Shown: in pieces, positions 13,758 through 23,601 of the stretch
Position numbering within the stretch: position 1 is the first letter of the stretch
How the letters are laid out: each line of letters opens with the position of its first letter
Notes under the pieces: model-generated
Databases searched by the model: none
Told to the model about the DNA's origin: nothing
What the model saw: the letters and a program-made list of their open reading frames with translations, nothing else
From: Lachnospiraceae bacterium
Lineage (GTDB): Bacteria; Bacillota; Clostridia; Lachnospirales; Lachnospiraceae
Assembly (NCBI GenBank): GCA_014804445.1
Contig: JAAUZU010000024.1
Location: forward strand, 38,150-96,440
DNA length: 58,291 nt
Direction of reading: 5' to 3'
Translations under genes and position numbers: made by a program

Positions 13758-16136
13758 ATGGTAAAAAACAGGCTGTGGAAGCGGATAACGGCGGTTTTGC
13801 TCGCAGGCAGCATGGTGTTTCTGATTGCGGCGTGTGGGAAAGAAAACGAGAACGGCGGCGAGAGCGGCGGAAACGGTGAAAACAGCGGAAGTATCGCAGG
13901 AGGCAATGGCGGCGGAAGCGGAACACAGAACGCAGGCGGGCAGACGGACGACGTCGAGGCCCTTGTCCCAAGGTTTTATGATTTGCCGACAGATGCAGAG
14001 GCGGATTCCGCAGCGTATAGCAGCGTTTCCTTTGTCGGCGACAGGCTGTACTATGTCTATTCGGTTGATAAAGAGGGAGAAAAGAGCAGCGGCTGGTATT
14101 ATGTTGACGCGGCCAATCCGGAAGCCGGACCGGTAGCGGTACTGGATTTGACACAGTACGAGACATGGGGAGAGGATTCGGAAACCGGCGTGGCAAAGGC
14201 TGTCGTGTGCGGGGAGGACGGCATCGTTCTGTTACTGCGGACGCAGCCTCCTGTTTCCCGGGATGCGTCGGAGGAGGAGTATGCGCGCCAGAGGAGGGAG
14301 ACCACTTACAGCGTAAAAAAACTTGCTGCGGACGGCACGGAGGTTTTTGACATAGATATTACGGAATATCTGTATATGAGTACGGGCAGTATGGCTGATT
14401 TACAGATATTTACGGATGCAGAGGGCGCCGTCTATGTCAGTGATAACACAAGTTATGTATGGGTGTTTGACAAAGAAGGAAACCATACGGCGGATATCGC
14501 CCTGCCCGGTATGCAGGGCTTTGCGGCGGCAGTGAATATACTGCCGGATGGCAGGCCGGGTGTGATATATCAGGGAAACAGTATGCAGATAGCGGCTTAC
14601 AATCCGGATACAAGGCAGTTTTCCGATACCTATACCAATCTGCCGTCTAACTGCAGCTCCGACCTTGGGAGGGGACCGAACGGCGGTGTGCTCTTAAACA
14701 AAGATGGGATACTGTATGAGTACAGTATGGCGGAAAAGGAATATAAACAACTGATAAAATGGGCGGACTGCGGCGTGAATGAGGAGTATATCCGGCAGGT
14801 GGCAGCGCTTACGGATGGCAGGATTGCTGTTTACAGTTCGGACTGGAGCACGAACACGAACACTCTGATTTTGATGGAAGGGGTAGTGGTACCCAAGGCA
14901 GCCGCGAAGGAAGTCCTTACCCTGGCCTGTATGAATTATGCCAGTCCTTTTTTACGGGCGGCAGTGGTAGAGTTTAACAAGACGAGCGCGCATTATAAAA
15001 TTGAAATAAAAATGTATGATGGAAGGACGCCGCTTTACAATGATATCCTGACAGGCAATGCGCCGGACATGTTTGTCGCTTCTAATATTGATACGTCGCT
15101 GTTTGCGGTAAAGGGACTGCTTGAGGATTTGTCGCCTTATCTGGACAGCAGCGAGGTGGTGCAGCGTGAAGATTTGTTTGAGACAATGTTAGCTGCCTAT
15201 ACTGTAGATAATATACTCTGTGCCATACCGGTAAGGGCCACGATAAGATCGCTTGCCGGCAGGACTTCCGAGGTGGGGACGGAATCCGGCTGGACGCTTG
15301 CGGAGATGATTGCTTTTGCGGAAGCGTATCCGGAAACGCAGATCCTGCCAAGTGCGACAAAGACAAGTGTACTGAATACCTGCCTTTTGTATGATTTTGA
15401 TTCATGGGCCAACTGGGAGACAGGGGAGTGCTTCTTTGACACGCCGGAATTTAAAACGGTGATGGAATTTGCAAACCGGTATCCGGAGCAGGAGGAGGAT
15501 ACGAGCCCTACGCAGGAGCTAATGCAGGTTATGGCGCATAAGGCGTTATTGTATACGCTGCAAGTACAAAGTCTGCAAGACTGGCAGTTTACGACAGTGT
15601 TGTTTCAGGAGCCCATAACGGCGATTGGCTATCCTTCCTCCGTCTCAAGCGGCGTGCTTATTGTCGGATATGATGAAGTCTGTATCAGTGCATCATCCCC
15701 AAACAAAGAGGCGGCGTGGTCCTTTATCGAAACCCTGCTGACCGAAGAGGCGTTGGAGAGTAAGGACAGCGGATATGGAATTCCCGTCAGAATATCTACT
15801 TTTGAAAAAGAACTGGAAGAGGCGATGGAGCCGCATTATTTGTATGACGGAAGTGGTGAAATCCTGCTTGATGAAGACGGCAATCCCAAACAATATGCAA
15901 ATTTTGGTTATTACTTTGGTGACACTAAAATAGAAGTGTACGCTTTGACCGAAGAAGAGGCGGACGGTATCCGGCAGATCATCAGCCGGATTGACGGCAG
16001 GTACGAATACAATGACGCCCTGATGGAAATTATAATGGAAGAAATAGCGCCCTACTTTGCAGGGCAGAAGACTGTGGATGAAGCGGCGGACATTATACAA
16101 AACCGTGCGCAGCTCTATATGAACGAGAGCAGATAG
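13758..16136 (+). CDS. Solute-binding lipoprotein 1 with large N-terminal propeller-like domain
   Basis: The 792-residue protein starts with a lipoprotein signal (lipobox 'LIAAC', Cys about residue 23), then a Gly/Asn/Ser linker (24-52). Residues ~55-380 contain repeated strand units such as 'NILPDGRPGVIYQG' and 'VWVFDKEGNHTADI' that look like beta-propeller blades. From ~384 ('EVLTLACM...FNKTS') it is an extracellular family 1 solute-binding protein, with 'YNDILTGNAPDMF' and the C-terminal 'YFAGQKTVDEAADIIQNR'. Usual family 1 proteins are about 430 residues, so the N-terminal half is extra. The ligand is unknown. A terminator follows at 16164-16198. Confidence 0.85.
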   Translation: MVKNRLWKRITAVLLAGSMVFLIAACGKENENGGESGGNGENSGSIAGGNGGGSGTQNAGGQTDDVEALVPRFYDLPTDAEADSAAYSSVSFVGDRLYYVYSVDKEGEKSSGWYYVDAANPEAGPVAVLDLTQYETWGEDSETGVAKAVVCGEDGIVLLLRTQPPVSRDASEEEYARQRRETTYSVKKLAADGTEVFDIDITEYLYMSTGSMADLQIFTDAEGAVYVSDNTSYVWVFDKEGNHTADIALPGMQGFAAAVNILPDGRPGVIYQGNSMQIAAYNPDTRQFSDTYTNLPSNCSSDLGRGPNGGVLLNKDGILYEYSMAEKEYKQLIKWADCGVNEEYIRQVAALTDGRIAVYSSDWSTNTNTLILMEGVVVPKAAAKEVLTLACMNYASPFLRAAVVEFNKTSAHYKIEIKMYDGRTPLYNDILTGNAPDMFVASNIDTSLFAVKGLLEDLSPYLDSSEVVQREDLFETMLAAYTVDNILCAIPVRATIRSLAGRTSEVGTESGWTLAEMIAFAEAYPETQILPSATKTSVLNTCLLYDFDSWANWETGECFFDTPEFKTVMEFANRYPEQEEDTSPTQELMQVMAHKALLYTLQVQSLQDWQFTTVLFQEPITAIGYPSSVSSGVLIVGYDEVCISASSPNKEAAWSFIETLLTEEALESKDSGYGIPVRISTFEKELEEAMEPHYLYDGSGEILLDEDGNPKQYANFGYYFGDTKIEVYALTEEEADGIRQIISRIDGRYEYNDALMEIIMEEIAPYFAGQKTVDEAADIIQNRAQLYMNESR

Positions 16137-16163
16137 CGGAAAAGAAAATAAGAGAGAAAGAAC

Positions 16164-16198
16164 GGACAGCAGCGCGGCATGCGGCTGTCTGTTTTTTT
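16164..16198 (+). terminator. Terminator after solute-binding protein 1
   Basis: GGACAGC (16164-16170) and GCTGTC (16184-16189) with inner GCGC/GCG pairing, followed by seven T at 16192-16198. Confidence 0.85.
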
Positions 16199-16231
16199 GC
16201 GGTTCGGCGTGCTTTGTAAGAAATTTGTCAG

Positions 16232-16271
16232 AAATTCTTAAGGTGACGGTGTATGATACGTGGCTTATAAT
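16232..16271 (+). promoter_or_regulatory. Promoter with shared 18-base box, copy A
   Basis: AAATTCTTAAGGTGACGG (16232-16249), then 16 bases, then TATAAT (16266-16271). The same 18 bases, spacing and -10 recur at 20976-21015 in front of another solute-binding protein gene. The box covers the -35 region, which has no consensus TTGACA, so an activator is likely. A second AAATT word lies 11 bases upstream (16221), the spacing of one helical turn used by OmpR-type response regulators. Confidence 0.75.
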
Positions 16272-16334
16272 GAGATATATAAGAAAGTAAATACAATATC
16301 AGGGCAGTATGTGGTATTGGATGGGAGGAAAGAC

Positions 16335-18740
16335 ATGAAAGGAAATATCCTGTTAAAAAGAATAACGGCAGTTTTACTCGCGGGGACAATGGCGCTCGGA
16401 CTTGCGGCCTGCGGCAGCGGTGGAAACGGCGGCGGAAATAGTGAAAATGGAGGCAGCAGCGCCGGAAGCAATGGCGGTGGAAACGGAACACAGAACACAG
16501 GCGGAAAAAAGGATGACGGCGATTATGTTTACATTCCGCAGTTTTATGATTTGCCCCGTGATGCGGAAGCGGACTCTGTACAGTATAGCAGCGTCTCATT
16601 TGTGGGAAAACGGATGTACTATAAGTATCAGGTTCTTAAGAATGGATACTTGAGTAATGACTATTGTTACGTGGATATGGACAATCCCGAGGCAGAACCG
16701 GTGGTGGTGATGGGATTGGCGGAATACGAAGTATGGACGCAGGATTCTGCAAGCAGCGTGATAATGGCATCTGCGGACGAGGATGGCGGGACGATTCTGC
16801 TGCTGAGTACCGTCCCCTTGGTCTCCGGGGATGCGACGGATGAAGAACTTGCGCGTCAGGAAAGAGATATGACTTACAGCATAAAAAAGCTTGCGGCAGA
16901 CGGCACGGAGGTTTTTGATACAGATGTGACGGAGTATCTGCATATGGATGTTATCAATAGTTATCCGCAGCGGATGTTTACGGATCAAGAGGGCAGCCTC
17001 TACCTCAGCAACAACGTAAGTTATATCTGGGTGTTTGACAAAGAGGGAAACCATACGGCGGATATCGATTTGTCCAGAATACAGGGCTATGTGGCGGCGG
17101 TGAATATACTGCCGGACGGCAGGCTGGGAGTGGCGCATCAGGGCAGCAGCGGTATGCAGATAGAGGTTTACAATTCGGACAAAGGACAGTTTTCCGAGAC
17201 TTTGGGCAATCTGCCGTCCAACTGCTACAATTCCAATCTGGCGGCAGGATCGAACGGCGGCGTGCTCTTAAACGGCAGCAGCTCTTTGTATGAATACAAT
17301 CCGGAAACACAGGAGTATACAGAGCTGGTAAAATGGTCGGACTGCGATATCAATTCAGATTCCATTCGGGAAATTGCCACGCTTGCAGACGGCAGGATTG
17401 CCGTTTACTGCTCTGACTGGAGTGCGGGCGACAGTCTGATTCTGATGGAAAAGAAGCCGGCGTCTGAGGTAGAGGAGAAGGAAATTCTTACGCTGGGCTG
17501 TATGAGTCTTGATTTCAGATTGCAGGCGGCAGTCGTGGAATTTAACAAGACGAGTGATAAGTATAAAATCGAGATACGCAACTATGGGGAATCCGTAGAC
17601 TATTCTGTAGAAAATGCGTACGAGGATGCAAGGACGTTGTTCTATAATGATATTCTGACGGGCAAGGCTCCCGATATGTTTCTGGCTGACGATATCAACA
17701 TGAAGCTGTTTGCCGTGAAGGGGCTGATTGAAGACCTGTCGCCCTATCTGGACAATAGCACGGTGGTGCAGCGGGACGATTTGTTTGAGACCATCTTAAA
17801 TGCTTATACCATAGACGGCATACTCTGCGCCATACCGAGAAGCTTCAGCGTGCAGACGCTTGCCGGCAGGACTTCCGAGGTAGGAGAAGAGTCCGGCTGG
17901 ACGCTTGCGGAGATGATTGCATTTGCGGAAGCGCATCCCGAAACGCAGCTTCTGCCCTATGCGTCAAAGCTGCAGGTTTTGAGCACTTGTATGACATTTG
18001 ACTTTGATTCGTGGGTAAACTGGGAAACGGGAGAATGTTTCTTTGATACGCCGGAGTTTAAGGCAGTACTGGAATTTGCAAATAAGTATCCTGCAGAGGC
18101 GGACGCAAGCCTTCCAAGCGCACAGCAGCAGGTTATAGCACATATGACGCTGCTGGATACCTTTGGGTTAACTGACCCGCAGTCGTGGCAGCTTGAGAGA
18201 CTGAAGTTTAACGAGCCGGTAACTGCGATTGGCTATCCTTCTTCAAACTCAAATGGCGTGCTTGCCTTTGGAAGCAGTGCAGTATGCATCAGCACAACCG
18301 GTCAGAATAAAGAAGCGGCATGGTCCTTTATTGAGAGCCTGCTGACGGAGAAATCGCAGGAGGATGAAACGCTATACGACTTCCCTGTCAGAGTATCCGT
18401 TTTTGAAAAGAAGCTTGCGGATGCGATGGTGCCGGATTATATGTATGACGAAAACGGAGATCTGCTGCTTGACGAAGACGGTAATCCGAAGGAGTGGTCC
18501 CATCTCAGTTACAACTATGGGGATGGCGTTGAGATAAGTGTATACGCCGTGACGCAGGAGGAAGCGGATGGTATACGGCATGTAATCAGTCAGATTGACG
18601 GTATTTATTTGTATGACCAAAGCATGATGGAAATTATTCTGGAAGAAATAGAACCTTATTTTGCGGGACAGAAGAGTGTGGATGAGGTGACCGGCATTAT
18701 CCAGAGCCGTGTGCAGCTTTATATCAATGAGAACAGGTAA
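16335..18740 (+). CDS. Solute-binding lipoprotein 2 with propeller-like N-terminal domain
   Basis: An 801-residue paralogue of protein 1. Start ATG 16335 is chosen because GGGAGGA precedes it and it gives a clean lipoprotein signal (lipobox 'LAAC'). A longer frame from 16260 runs through the promoter. It has the same layout: Gly/Asn/Ser linker (26-57), strand-rich propeller-like region (~60-375) and family 1 solute-binding domain from ~382 ('EILTLGCMS'). Unlike protein 1 it carries 'SVDYSVENAYEDARTLFYND' in the binding domain, a segment shared with protein 4. Solute-binding protein 3 lies 32 bases downstream. Confidence 0.87.
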   Translation: MKGNILLKRITAVLLAGTMALGLAACGSGGNGGGNSENGGSSAGSNGGGNGTQNTGGKKDDGDYVYIPQFYDLPRDAEADSVQYSSVSFVGKRMYYKYQVLKNGYLSNDYCYVDMDNPEAEPVVVMGLAEYEVWTQDSASSVIMASADEDGGTILLLSTVPLVSGDATDEELARQERDMTYSIKKLAADGTEVFDTDVTEYLHMDVINSYPQRMFTDQEGSLYLSNNVSYIWVFDKEGNHTADIDLSRIQGYVAAVNILPDGRLGVAHQGSSGMQIEVYNSDKGQFSETLGNLPSNCYNSNLAAGSNGGVLLNGSSSLYEYNPETQEYTELVKWSDCDINSDSIREIATLADGRIAVYCSDWSAGDSLILMEKKPASEVEEKEILTLGCMSLDFRLQAAVVEFNKTSDKYKIEIRNYGESVDYSVENAYEDARTLFYNDILTGKAPDMFLADDINMKLFAVKGLIEDLSPYLDNSTVVQRDDLFETILNAYTIDGILCAIPRSFSVQTLAGRTSEVGEESGWTLAEMIAFAEAHPETQLLPYASKLQVLSTCMTFDFDSWVNWETGECFFDTPEFKAVLEFANKYPAEADASLPSAQQQVIAHMTLLDTFGLTDPQSWQLERLKFNEPVTAIGYPSSNSNGVLAFGSSAVCISTTGQNKEAAWSFIESLLTEKSQEDETLYDFPVRVSVFEKKLADAMVPDYMYDENGDLLLDEDGNPKEWSHLSYNYGDGVEISVYAVTQEEADGIRHVISQIDGIYLYDQSMMEIILEEIEPYFAGQKSVDEVTGIIQSRVQLYINENR

Positions 18741-18772
18741 AGCGGAAAAAAGTCTTGAAAGGGGCACGTATT

Positions 18773-20809
18773 ATGATAAAGAAAAAGTGGATTTGTTTGT
18801 TTTTATCTATGATTCTGTTACTTACAGGATGCGGCGGCAAAGAAAAGAATACGGGGGCCCCAAACAATCAAAAAAACAGTACACAGAGCGGCGCGCCGGA
18901 CAGTCAGACGCAGGGAGGAAATACAGCGGACCCTGCAGTGATAGAGCGCATGATGGCGGACGGAATTTATGACGTGGAAATGGAGGAGAAGAAGCTGGCG
19001 TCTCCCATAAAGGCGGGGGAGACTTTCCTTGGAGCGCAGTATTATAACGGAGAGCGGCTCTGGTTTATCGGGAATGAGGAAGGACAGGTATTCTGCTACC
19101 ATGAGGAACAGGGCGAGAGGGAGCTTCTTCTGGAGGAAGTGCAGCAAACCCGCCGGAGCGCAGGGTGCAAGTGGCTCAGGGACGAGGAGCATTTTTATGC
19201 ATTGAACAGTATTTCGCTGCTGGTGTTGAAAACAGACGGGGAAAAGGTGTGTGAAATCAGACCGGAAGAGAGCATAAGGGATATCGGTCTGTCCAAAGAG
19301 GGCGATGTTATTTTAGTAACGGAGAACGAAAGCCGGTTTAGTTATGTGCTGCAGATTCTTAATCCGGAGACCGGTACTCTGTCAGGCAATTACGAGCTTT
19401 CGGATTGGTTCGGTATTGCCGAGGGAGCGGCAAAGGGCGTTCTGGTGCTGGACTTAAGCGGGGTATATGATTTGGACGTCGAAAGCGGGGAAAAAATCTA
19501 TTACATGAGGTGGAGCGGCACTTCTTACAGCCCTAATATGAACAGCAATCCTTCCTATACCTTTAAAATGACAGAGGACGGCGACATGGAGATGCTGCAG
19601 AGAAGGATGGTAAAAGAAGAATACTATGAAGTAAGCATAAGAAAAATAAATCCGGATGAAATGGATAAAACCCCGCTGGTACTCAGGGTGATGTACGCAA
19701 ACAGCGGATTGAAGTTGCTGGTGACAAGGTTCAATCAGCAAAATCAGGAATACCATGTGTTTCTGCAGGACAGGAGCGGCGAGTATTACGGGGACTTTGT
19801 GTCGCGCACCGATATGGAAATTGCCACGGGAAAAGGACCGGATATGTTTGAGTATGATGTAGTATCGAATATCTATGCGCTTGTCGAAAAAGGGGCGCTG
19901 GAAAATCTGGAACCCTATCTGGCACAGGACGGAATTGACAGGTCGGCTTATGCTCCGGAAACATTCCAAAACCTCGGCAGGGAGGATGGCATTTACTATG
20001 CCGGCTATGAGATGGAAGGCATTACCATGTATATCAAAGAGGAACTGACCGGCAGCACGCCGGAGGAGCTTCTTGACAATATGGAAAACTGCGACGAACA
20101 GGTGGTATTCAACTCCCGTTATTATTACACTCAGAATAAGCTTTTGCGCTACTTTTTCCAGATGTCTGAGGATTTCTACGGCATGGTGGACTGGGAAGGA
20201 AAGACATGTGACTTTAGCGGAGAACTGTGGGAGCAGATACTGCGGGTAGTGAAGCGATACGGCGTGACGGATCGCAACCAGCAGTGGGAGGAGATTGCAG
20301 CGTCGGTATACAGCGGAAGGCTCGATAGATTTGCATATGAGGATGCAAGTCTATTGCAGGAGGGCATGGTATTGACAGGGTACCCTTCAGAGGAGGGCAT
20401 GACGAACCAGTTGAATGTAGCAGGGTTGGCCGTAAATGCGGCATCCGGGCACAAAGAAGGGGTGTGGCAGTTTATCCGGTTTGTGCTGGAAGAAGAAAAT
20501 CAGGAACTGGTGTTACAGGATGGCCGCCTGCCGGTCAATGAAAAAGTGCTGCAGGCGTATGTGGATGAGGAAGTTTCAAAGCCCAACGGGTGCTATCCCC
20601 CCGGTGAGGAAGTATATATCACAGAAGACCAGTTAGAAAAGTTTTGGGCATGTCTGAATCATGCACGCATTACGCCCGGCCGGACAGAGGCAGTCCTTGC
20701 CATTATACAGGAGGAAGCGGAGCTTTATTTCACGGGAGACAAGAGCATAGAGGAAATCAGCGATATCATAGAAAACAGGGTCAGACTCTACCTTGCGGAG
20801 CAGGATTAA
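18773..20809 (+). CDS. Solute-binding lipoprotein 3, shorter divergent paralogue
   Basis: This 678-residue protein starts at ATG 18773, 8 bases after AAAGGGG; an in-frame TTG at 18755 lies in the ribosome site. The lipobox is 'LTGC'. The N-terminal region before the binding domain is about 270 residues, shorter than in its neighbours, and the binding domain begins near residue 302 ('LVLRVMYANSGLKLLVTRFNQQNQ', read in part). The C-terminal 'YFTGDKSIEEISDIIENR' keeps the family ending. It is the most divergent of the five. It probably shares the transcript of protein 2 and ends at the terminator 20836-20888. Confidence 0.83.
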   Translation: MIKKKWICLFLSMILLLTGCGGKEKNTGAPNNQKNSTQSGAPDSQTQGGNTADPAVIERMMADGIYDVEMEEKKLASPIKAGETFLGAQYYNGERLWFIGNEEGQVFCYHEEQGERELLLEEVQQTRRSAGCKWLRDEEHFYALNSISLLVLKTDGEKVCEIRPEESIRDIGLSKEGDVILVTENESRFSYVLQILNPETGTLSGNYELSDWFGIAEGAAKGVLVLDLSGVYDLDVESGEKIYYMRWSGTSYSPNMNSNPSYTFKMTEDGDMEMLQRRMVKEEYYEVSIRKINPDEMDKTPLVLRVMYANSGLKLLVTRFNQQNQEYHVFLQDRSGEYYGDFVSRTDMEIATGKGPDMFEYDVVSNIYALVEKGALENLEPYLAQDGIDRSAYAPETFQNLGREDGIYYAGYEMEGITMYIKEELTGSTPEELLDNMENCDEQVVFNSRYYYTQNKLLRYFFQMSEDFYGMVDWEGKTCDFSGELWEQILRVVKRYGVTDRNQQWEEIAASVYSGRLDRFAYEDASLLQEGMVLTGYPSEEGMTNQLNVAGLAVNAASGHKEGVWQFIRFVLEEENQELVLQDGRLPVNEKVLQAYVDEEVSKPNGCYPPGEEVYITEDQLEKFWACLNHARITPGRTEAVLAIIQEEAELYFTGDKSIEEISDIIENRVRLYLAEQD

Positions 20810-20835
20810 CAGCGGTCTGACTGCCGGCAAAACAA

Positions 20836-20888
20836 AGGGCTGCTGCTTGCGCAAATGAAAATTTCGGAAGCGGCAGCCCTGCTGTTTT
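20836..20888 (+). terminator. Terminator after solute-binding protein 3
   Basis: AGGGCTGCTGCTT (20836-20848) pairs with AAGCGGCAGCCCT (20868-20880), with one G-T position, followed by GCTGTTTT. Confidence 0.75.
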
Positions 20889-20975
20889 AAAAATTGTTTG
20901 GATTCATATTGAATTCCTGTACGGTAAATGGTATCCTTGGTATGACACATATCAAAATAGAGGGAATATCTTCAT

Positions 20976-21015
20976 AAATTCTTAAGGTGACGGCACAACA
21001 TATATGGTCTATAAT
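20976..21015 (+). promoter_or_regulatory. Promoter with shared 18-base box, copy B
   Basis: AAATTCTTAAGGTGACGG (20976-20993), 16 bases, TATAAT (21010-21015), identical in box and spacing to 16232-16271. The leader to the next start codon is about 150 bases. It holds ATGTCA twice, 11 bases apart (about 21091 and 21102), possibly another regulator site. Confidence 0.75.
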
Positions 21016-21173
21016 AAGGAATGGAGAAGTATGTGCTACAATATCATGTATGTAACAGAAGGTGCAGTTTAAAAAACGCGTAAAAAATAATATGTCACGA
21101 AAATGTCATTTTCAGGGGTTATGATAAGCCATAAAACAGATACGCGGCGAAATGCACGCAGACAGGAGTAAAT

Positions 21174-23564
21174 ATGAAGAAGAAACTTTTAAAACGAATG
21201 ATAACGGCGGCAATGGCCGGCATACTTGCCTTTTCCATGGCGGCATGCGGCGGCAATGGCGGTGAAAACCCAAATGGCGGAGCAAATGGCGGCGGTTCCA
21301 ATGGCGGCAATGGAAATCAGGGCGGACAGGACGGCGGCTATGTGTGGGTGCCGAAGTACTATGACCTGTCGAAGGACGCAGGGGAAGATGTCTATTATGG
21401 CAATTTTTCCTTTATAGGCAGCAGTCTCTACTATGAAGCTACCACCTATGGAGAAGAATCTCACAGCGGACTGATGAAGCTTGATTTGAACAATCCGGAA
21501 GCAGGCGCGGTGGAGATAGTTGATTTGGGACAGTATGAAGCGGCGGACGAGGAAAACGGGATTGAGACGTACGTGTCAAATATGGCAGTAGGTGAGGATG
21601 GCAGTTTGTTTCTGCTGCTGCGGCTTGTTCCCATCCTTTCGCCTGATGCGACGGATGTGGACTGGCAGAGACGGGAGCGGGAAACTACGTACCACGTGAA
21701 AAAGATTGCGGCGGACGGCTCTGAGGTGTTTGATGCTGATGTGACGGATGCGCTGCGCATGGTCGAGAATTCCTGGCCGCAGCAAATGCTGGCAGATAAG
21801 GAAGGTAATTTCTATATCCACGATGGCAACAATTATGCATGGATATTTGACAAGGAGGGAAACCTTACGGCTTCCGTACCGCTCTCTCAGGGCGGTCAGT
21901 GGAGCTATATTCAGTCGATGGCGATTCTGCCGGACGGCAGGTTGGCGATCTTACAGAACGGCTCCGGTGATATGGAGATACAGGTTTATAATGCGGATAC
22001 GAGACAGTTTTCGGATACATACGACAAGCTTCCGCCCAACTGCTATAATTCTGATATGAGCATGGGGCCGAACGGCGGCGTTCTCTTAAAAGGGGATGGC
22101 ATGCTGTGGGAGTATGATCTGGAGAAAAAGGAATATACCGAAATTTTAAACTGGATAAACTGTGATATCAATGAAGATTATGTGCAGGCTTCCGCAGCTC
22201 TATCGGACGGCAGAATTGCTGTGTATACCAGAGACTGGGGCACGGATGAGAAGGGACTGACGCTGTTAGAGTGGACGCCTGCCTCAGAAGTAGTACAGAA
22301 GGTAACGGTTACACTGGGCTGCATGAGCGTCAGCCAGTCTATGCAGTCAGCCATTGTCAATTTCAACAAGACGAACGACAAGTACCGGGTTGAGATAAAG
22401 GAATACGCCGCTTCGGTTGACTGGTCGGTGGAAAATGCATATGAGGATGCGAGAACGCAGTTTTACAATGATATTTTGACAGGCAATGCGCCGGATATGT
22501 TTATTGCGGGCGATATCGATTTAAAGATGTTTGCCCAGAAGGGACTGATGGAGGATTTATCTTCCTATCTGGACGGCAGCACGGTGTTAGAGCGTGCAGA
22601 TTTGTTTGAATCCGTATTAAATGCTTATACCATCGGCGGAACCCTGTGCGCCATACCTTCCAGTTTTTCAGTGCTGACGCTGGTGGGCAGAACTTCCGAA
22701 CTGGGAGAAGAGCCCGGCTGGACCATGGCGGATATGGTGGCGTATGCGGAGCAGTATCCGGATGCCGATATTTTCCCGCATGCGACAAAGGACAGAGTAT
22801 TAAGCAACTGTATTATGTTTGACTTTGATGCATGGGTGAACTGGGAGACGGGAGAGTGCTTCTTCGATACGCCGGAGTTTAAGGCTGTGCTGGAGTTTGC
22901 CAACAAATACCCGCTGGAAACCAGCTACGAAGGCCCTTCAGAGCCGATACTGCTGATGAACCACAGTGCTCTGCTGCAGGACAATTCTTTCTCAGACCCG
23001 CAGGACTGGCAGGTCAGTGCGAGAATGTTTGACGAGCCGATAACGGCAATCGGATATCCTTCGTCGAGTACAAACGGTGTGCTGATTACGGGGCAGGACG
23101 GTGTATGTATCAGTTCCTCTTCCCAAAATAAAGAGGCTGCGTGGGCGTTTATTGAATTCATGCTGGCATCTTCTGCAGAGGCAAATGGATTTTTTAGATG
23201 GGGTTATCCCATCAGCATAACTGCCTACAACAGGGAAATGGAAGAAGCGATGGAGGCGGATTACCAGCTTGACGAGGAGGGCAATCCCGTGCTCGACGAG
23301 AACGGTGAGCCGATAGAGGTGTCCCACCACAGCTATGGCTGGGGGGATGATTTTGAAATGTATATCTATTCTGTCAAGCAGGAGGAGGCGGATTCTCTTC
23401 TGAAGCTTATAAACTCCGTTGACGGAATCTACCAGTACAACAGCAGCCTGATGAACATTATTACGGAGGAAACGGCGCCGTATTTTGCAGGACAGAAGAG
23501 CGTGGACGAGGTGGCGGACATTATCCAGAGCCGTGTACGTATATATATTAACGAGAGCAGATAG
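21174..23564 (+). CDS. Solute-binding lipoprotein 4 with propeller-like N-terminal domain
   Basis: The 796-residue protein has a clean lipoprotein signal ('MAAC' lipobox), a Gly/Asn-rich linker (26-45), strand repeats ('MAILPDGRLAILQNG', 'AWIFDKEGNLTASV') up to about residue 370, and a family 1 binding domain from ~376. It is closest to protein 2, sharing 'WSVENAYEDARTQFYNDILTGNAPDMF' (read in two parts). It is the first gene of the block that leads directly into two permease genes, and is therefore the best candidate for the dedicated receptor. AGGAG lies 6 bases before the ATG. Confidence 0.87.
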   Translation: MKKKLLKRMITAAMAGILAFSMAACGGNGGENPNGGANGGGSNGGNGNQGGQDGGYVWVPKYYDLSKDAGEDVYYGNFSFIGSSLYYEATTYGEESHSGLMKLDLNNPEAGAVEIVDLGQYEAADEENGIETYVSNMAVGEDGSLFLLLRLVPILSPDATDVDWQRRERETTYHVKKIAADGSEVFDADVTDALRMVENSWPQQMLADKEGNFYIHDGNNYAWIFDKEGNLTASVPLSQGGQWSYIQSMAILPDGRLAILQNGSGDMEIQVYNADTRQFSDTYDKLPPNCYNSDMSMGPNGGVLLKGDGMLWEYDLEKKEYTEILNWINCDINEDYVQASAALSDGRIAVYTRDWGTDEKGLTLLEWTPASEVVQKVTVTLGCMSVSQSMQSAIVNFNKTNDKYRVEIKEYAASVDWSVENAYEDARTQFYNDILTGNAPDMFIAGDIDLKMFAQKGLMEDLSSYLDGSTVLERADLFESVLNAYTIGGTLCAIPSSFSVLTLVGRTSELGEEPGWTMADMVAYAEQYPDADIFPHATKDRVLSNCIMFDFDAWVNWETGECFFDTPEFKAVLEFANKYPLETSYEGPSEPILLMNHSALLQDNSFSDPQDWQVSARMFDEPITAIGYPSSSTNGVLITGQDGVCISSSSQNKEAAWAFIEFMLASSAEANGFFRWGYPISITAYNREMEEAMEADYQLDEEGNPVLDENGEPIEVSHHSYGWGDDFEMYIYSVKQEEADSLLKLINSVDGIYQYNSSLMNIITEETAPYFAGQKSVDEVADIIQSRVRIYINESR

Positions 23565-23601
23565 ACCGATTCATTCTTCACAGAGATGGGAGCGTTTTAT
23601 A

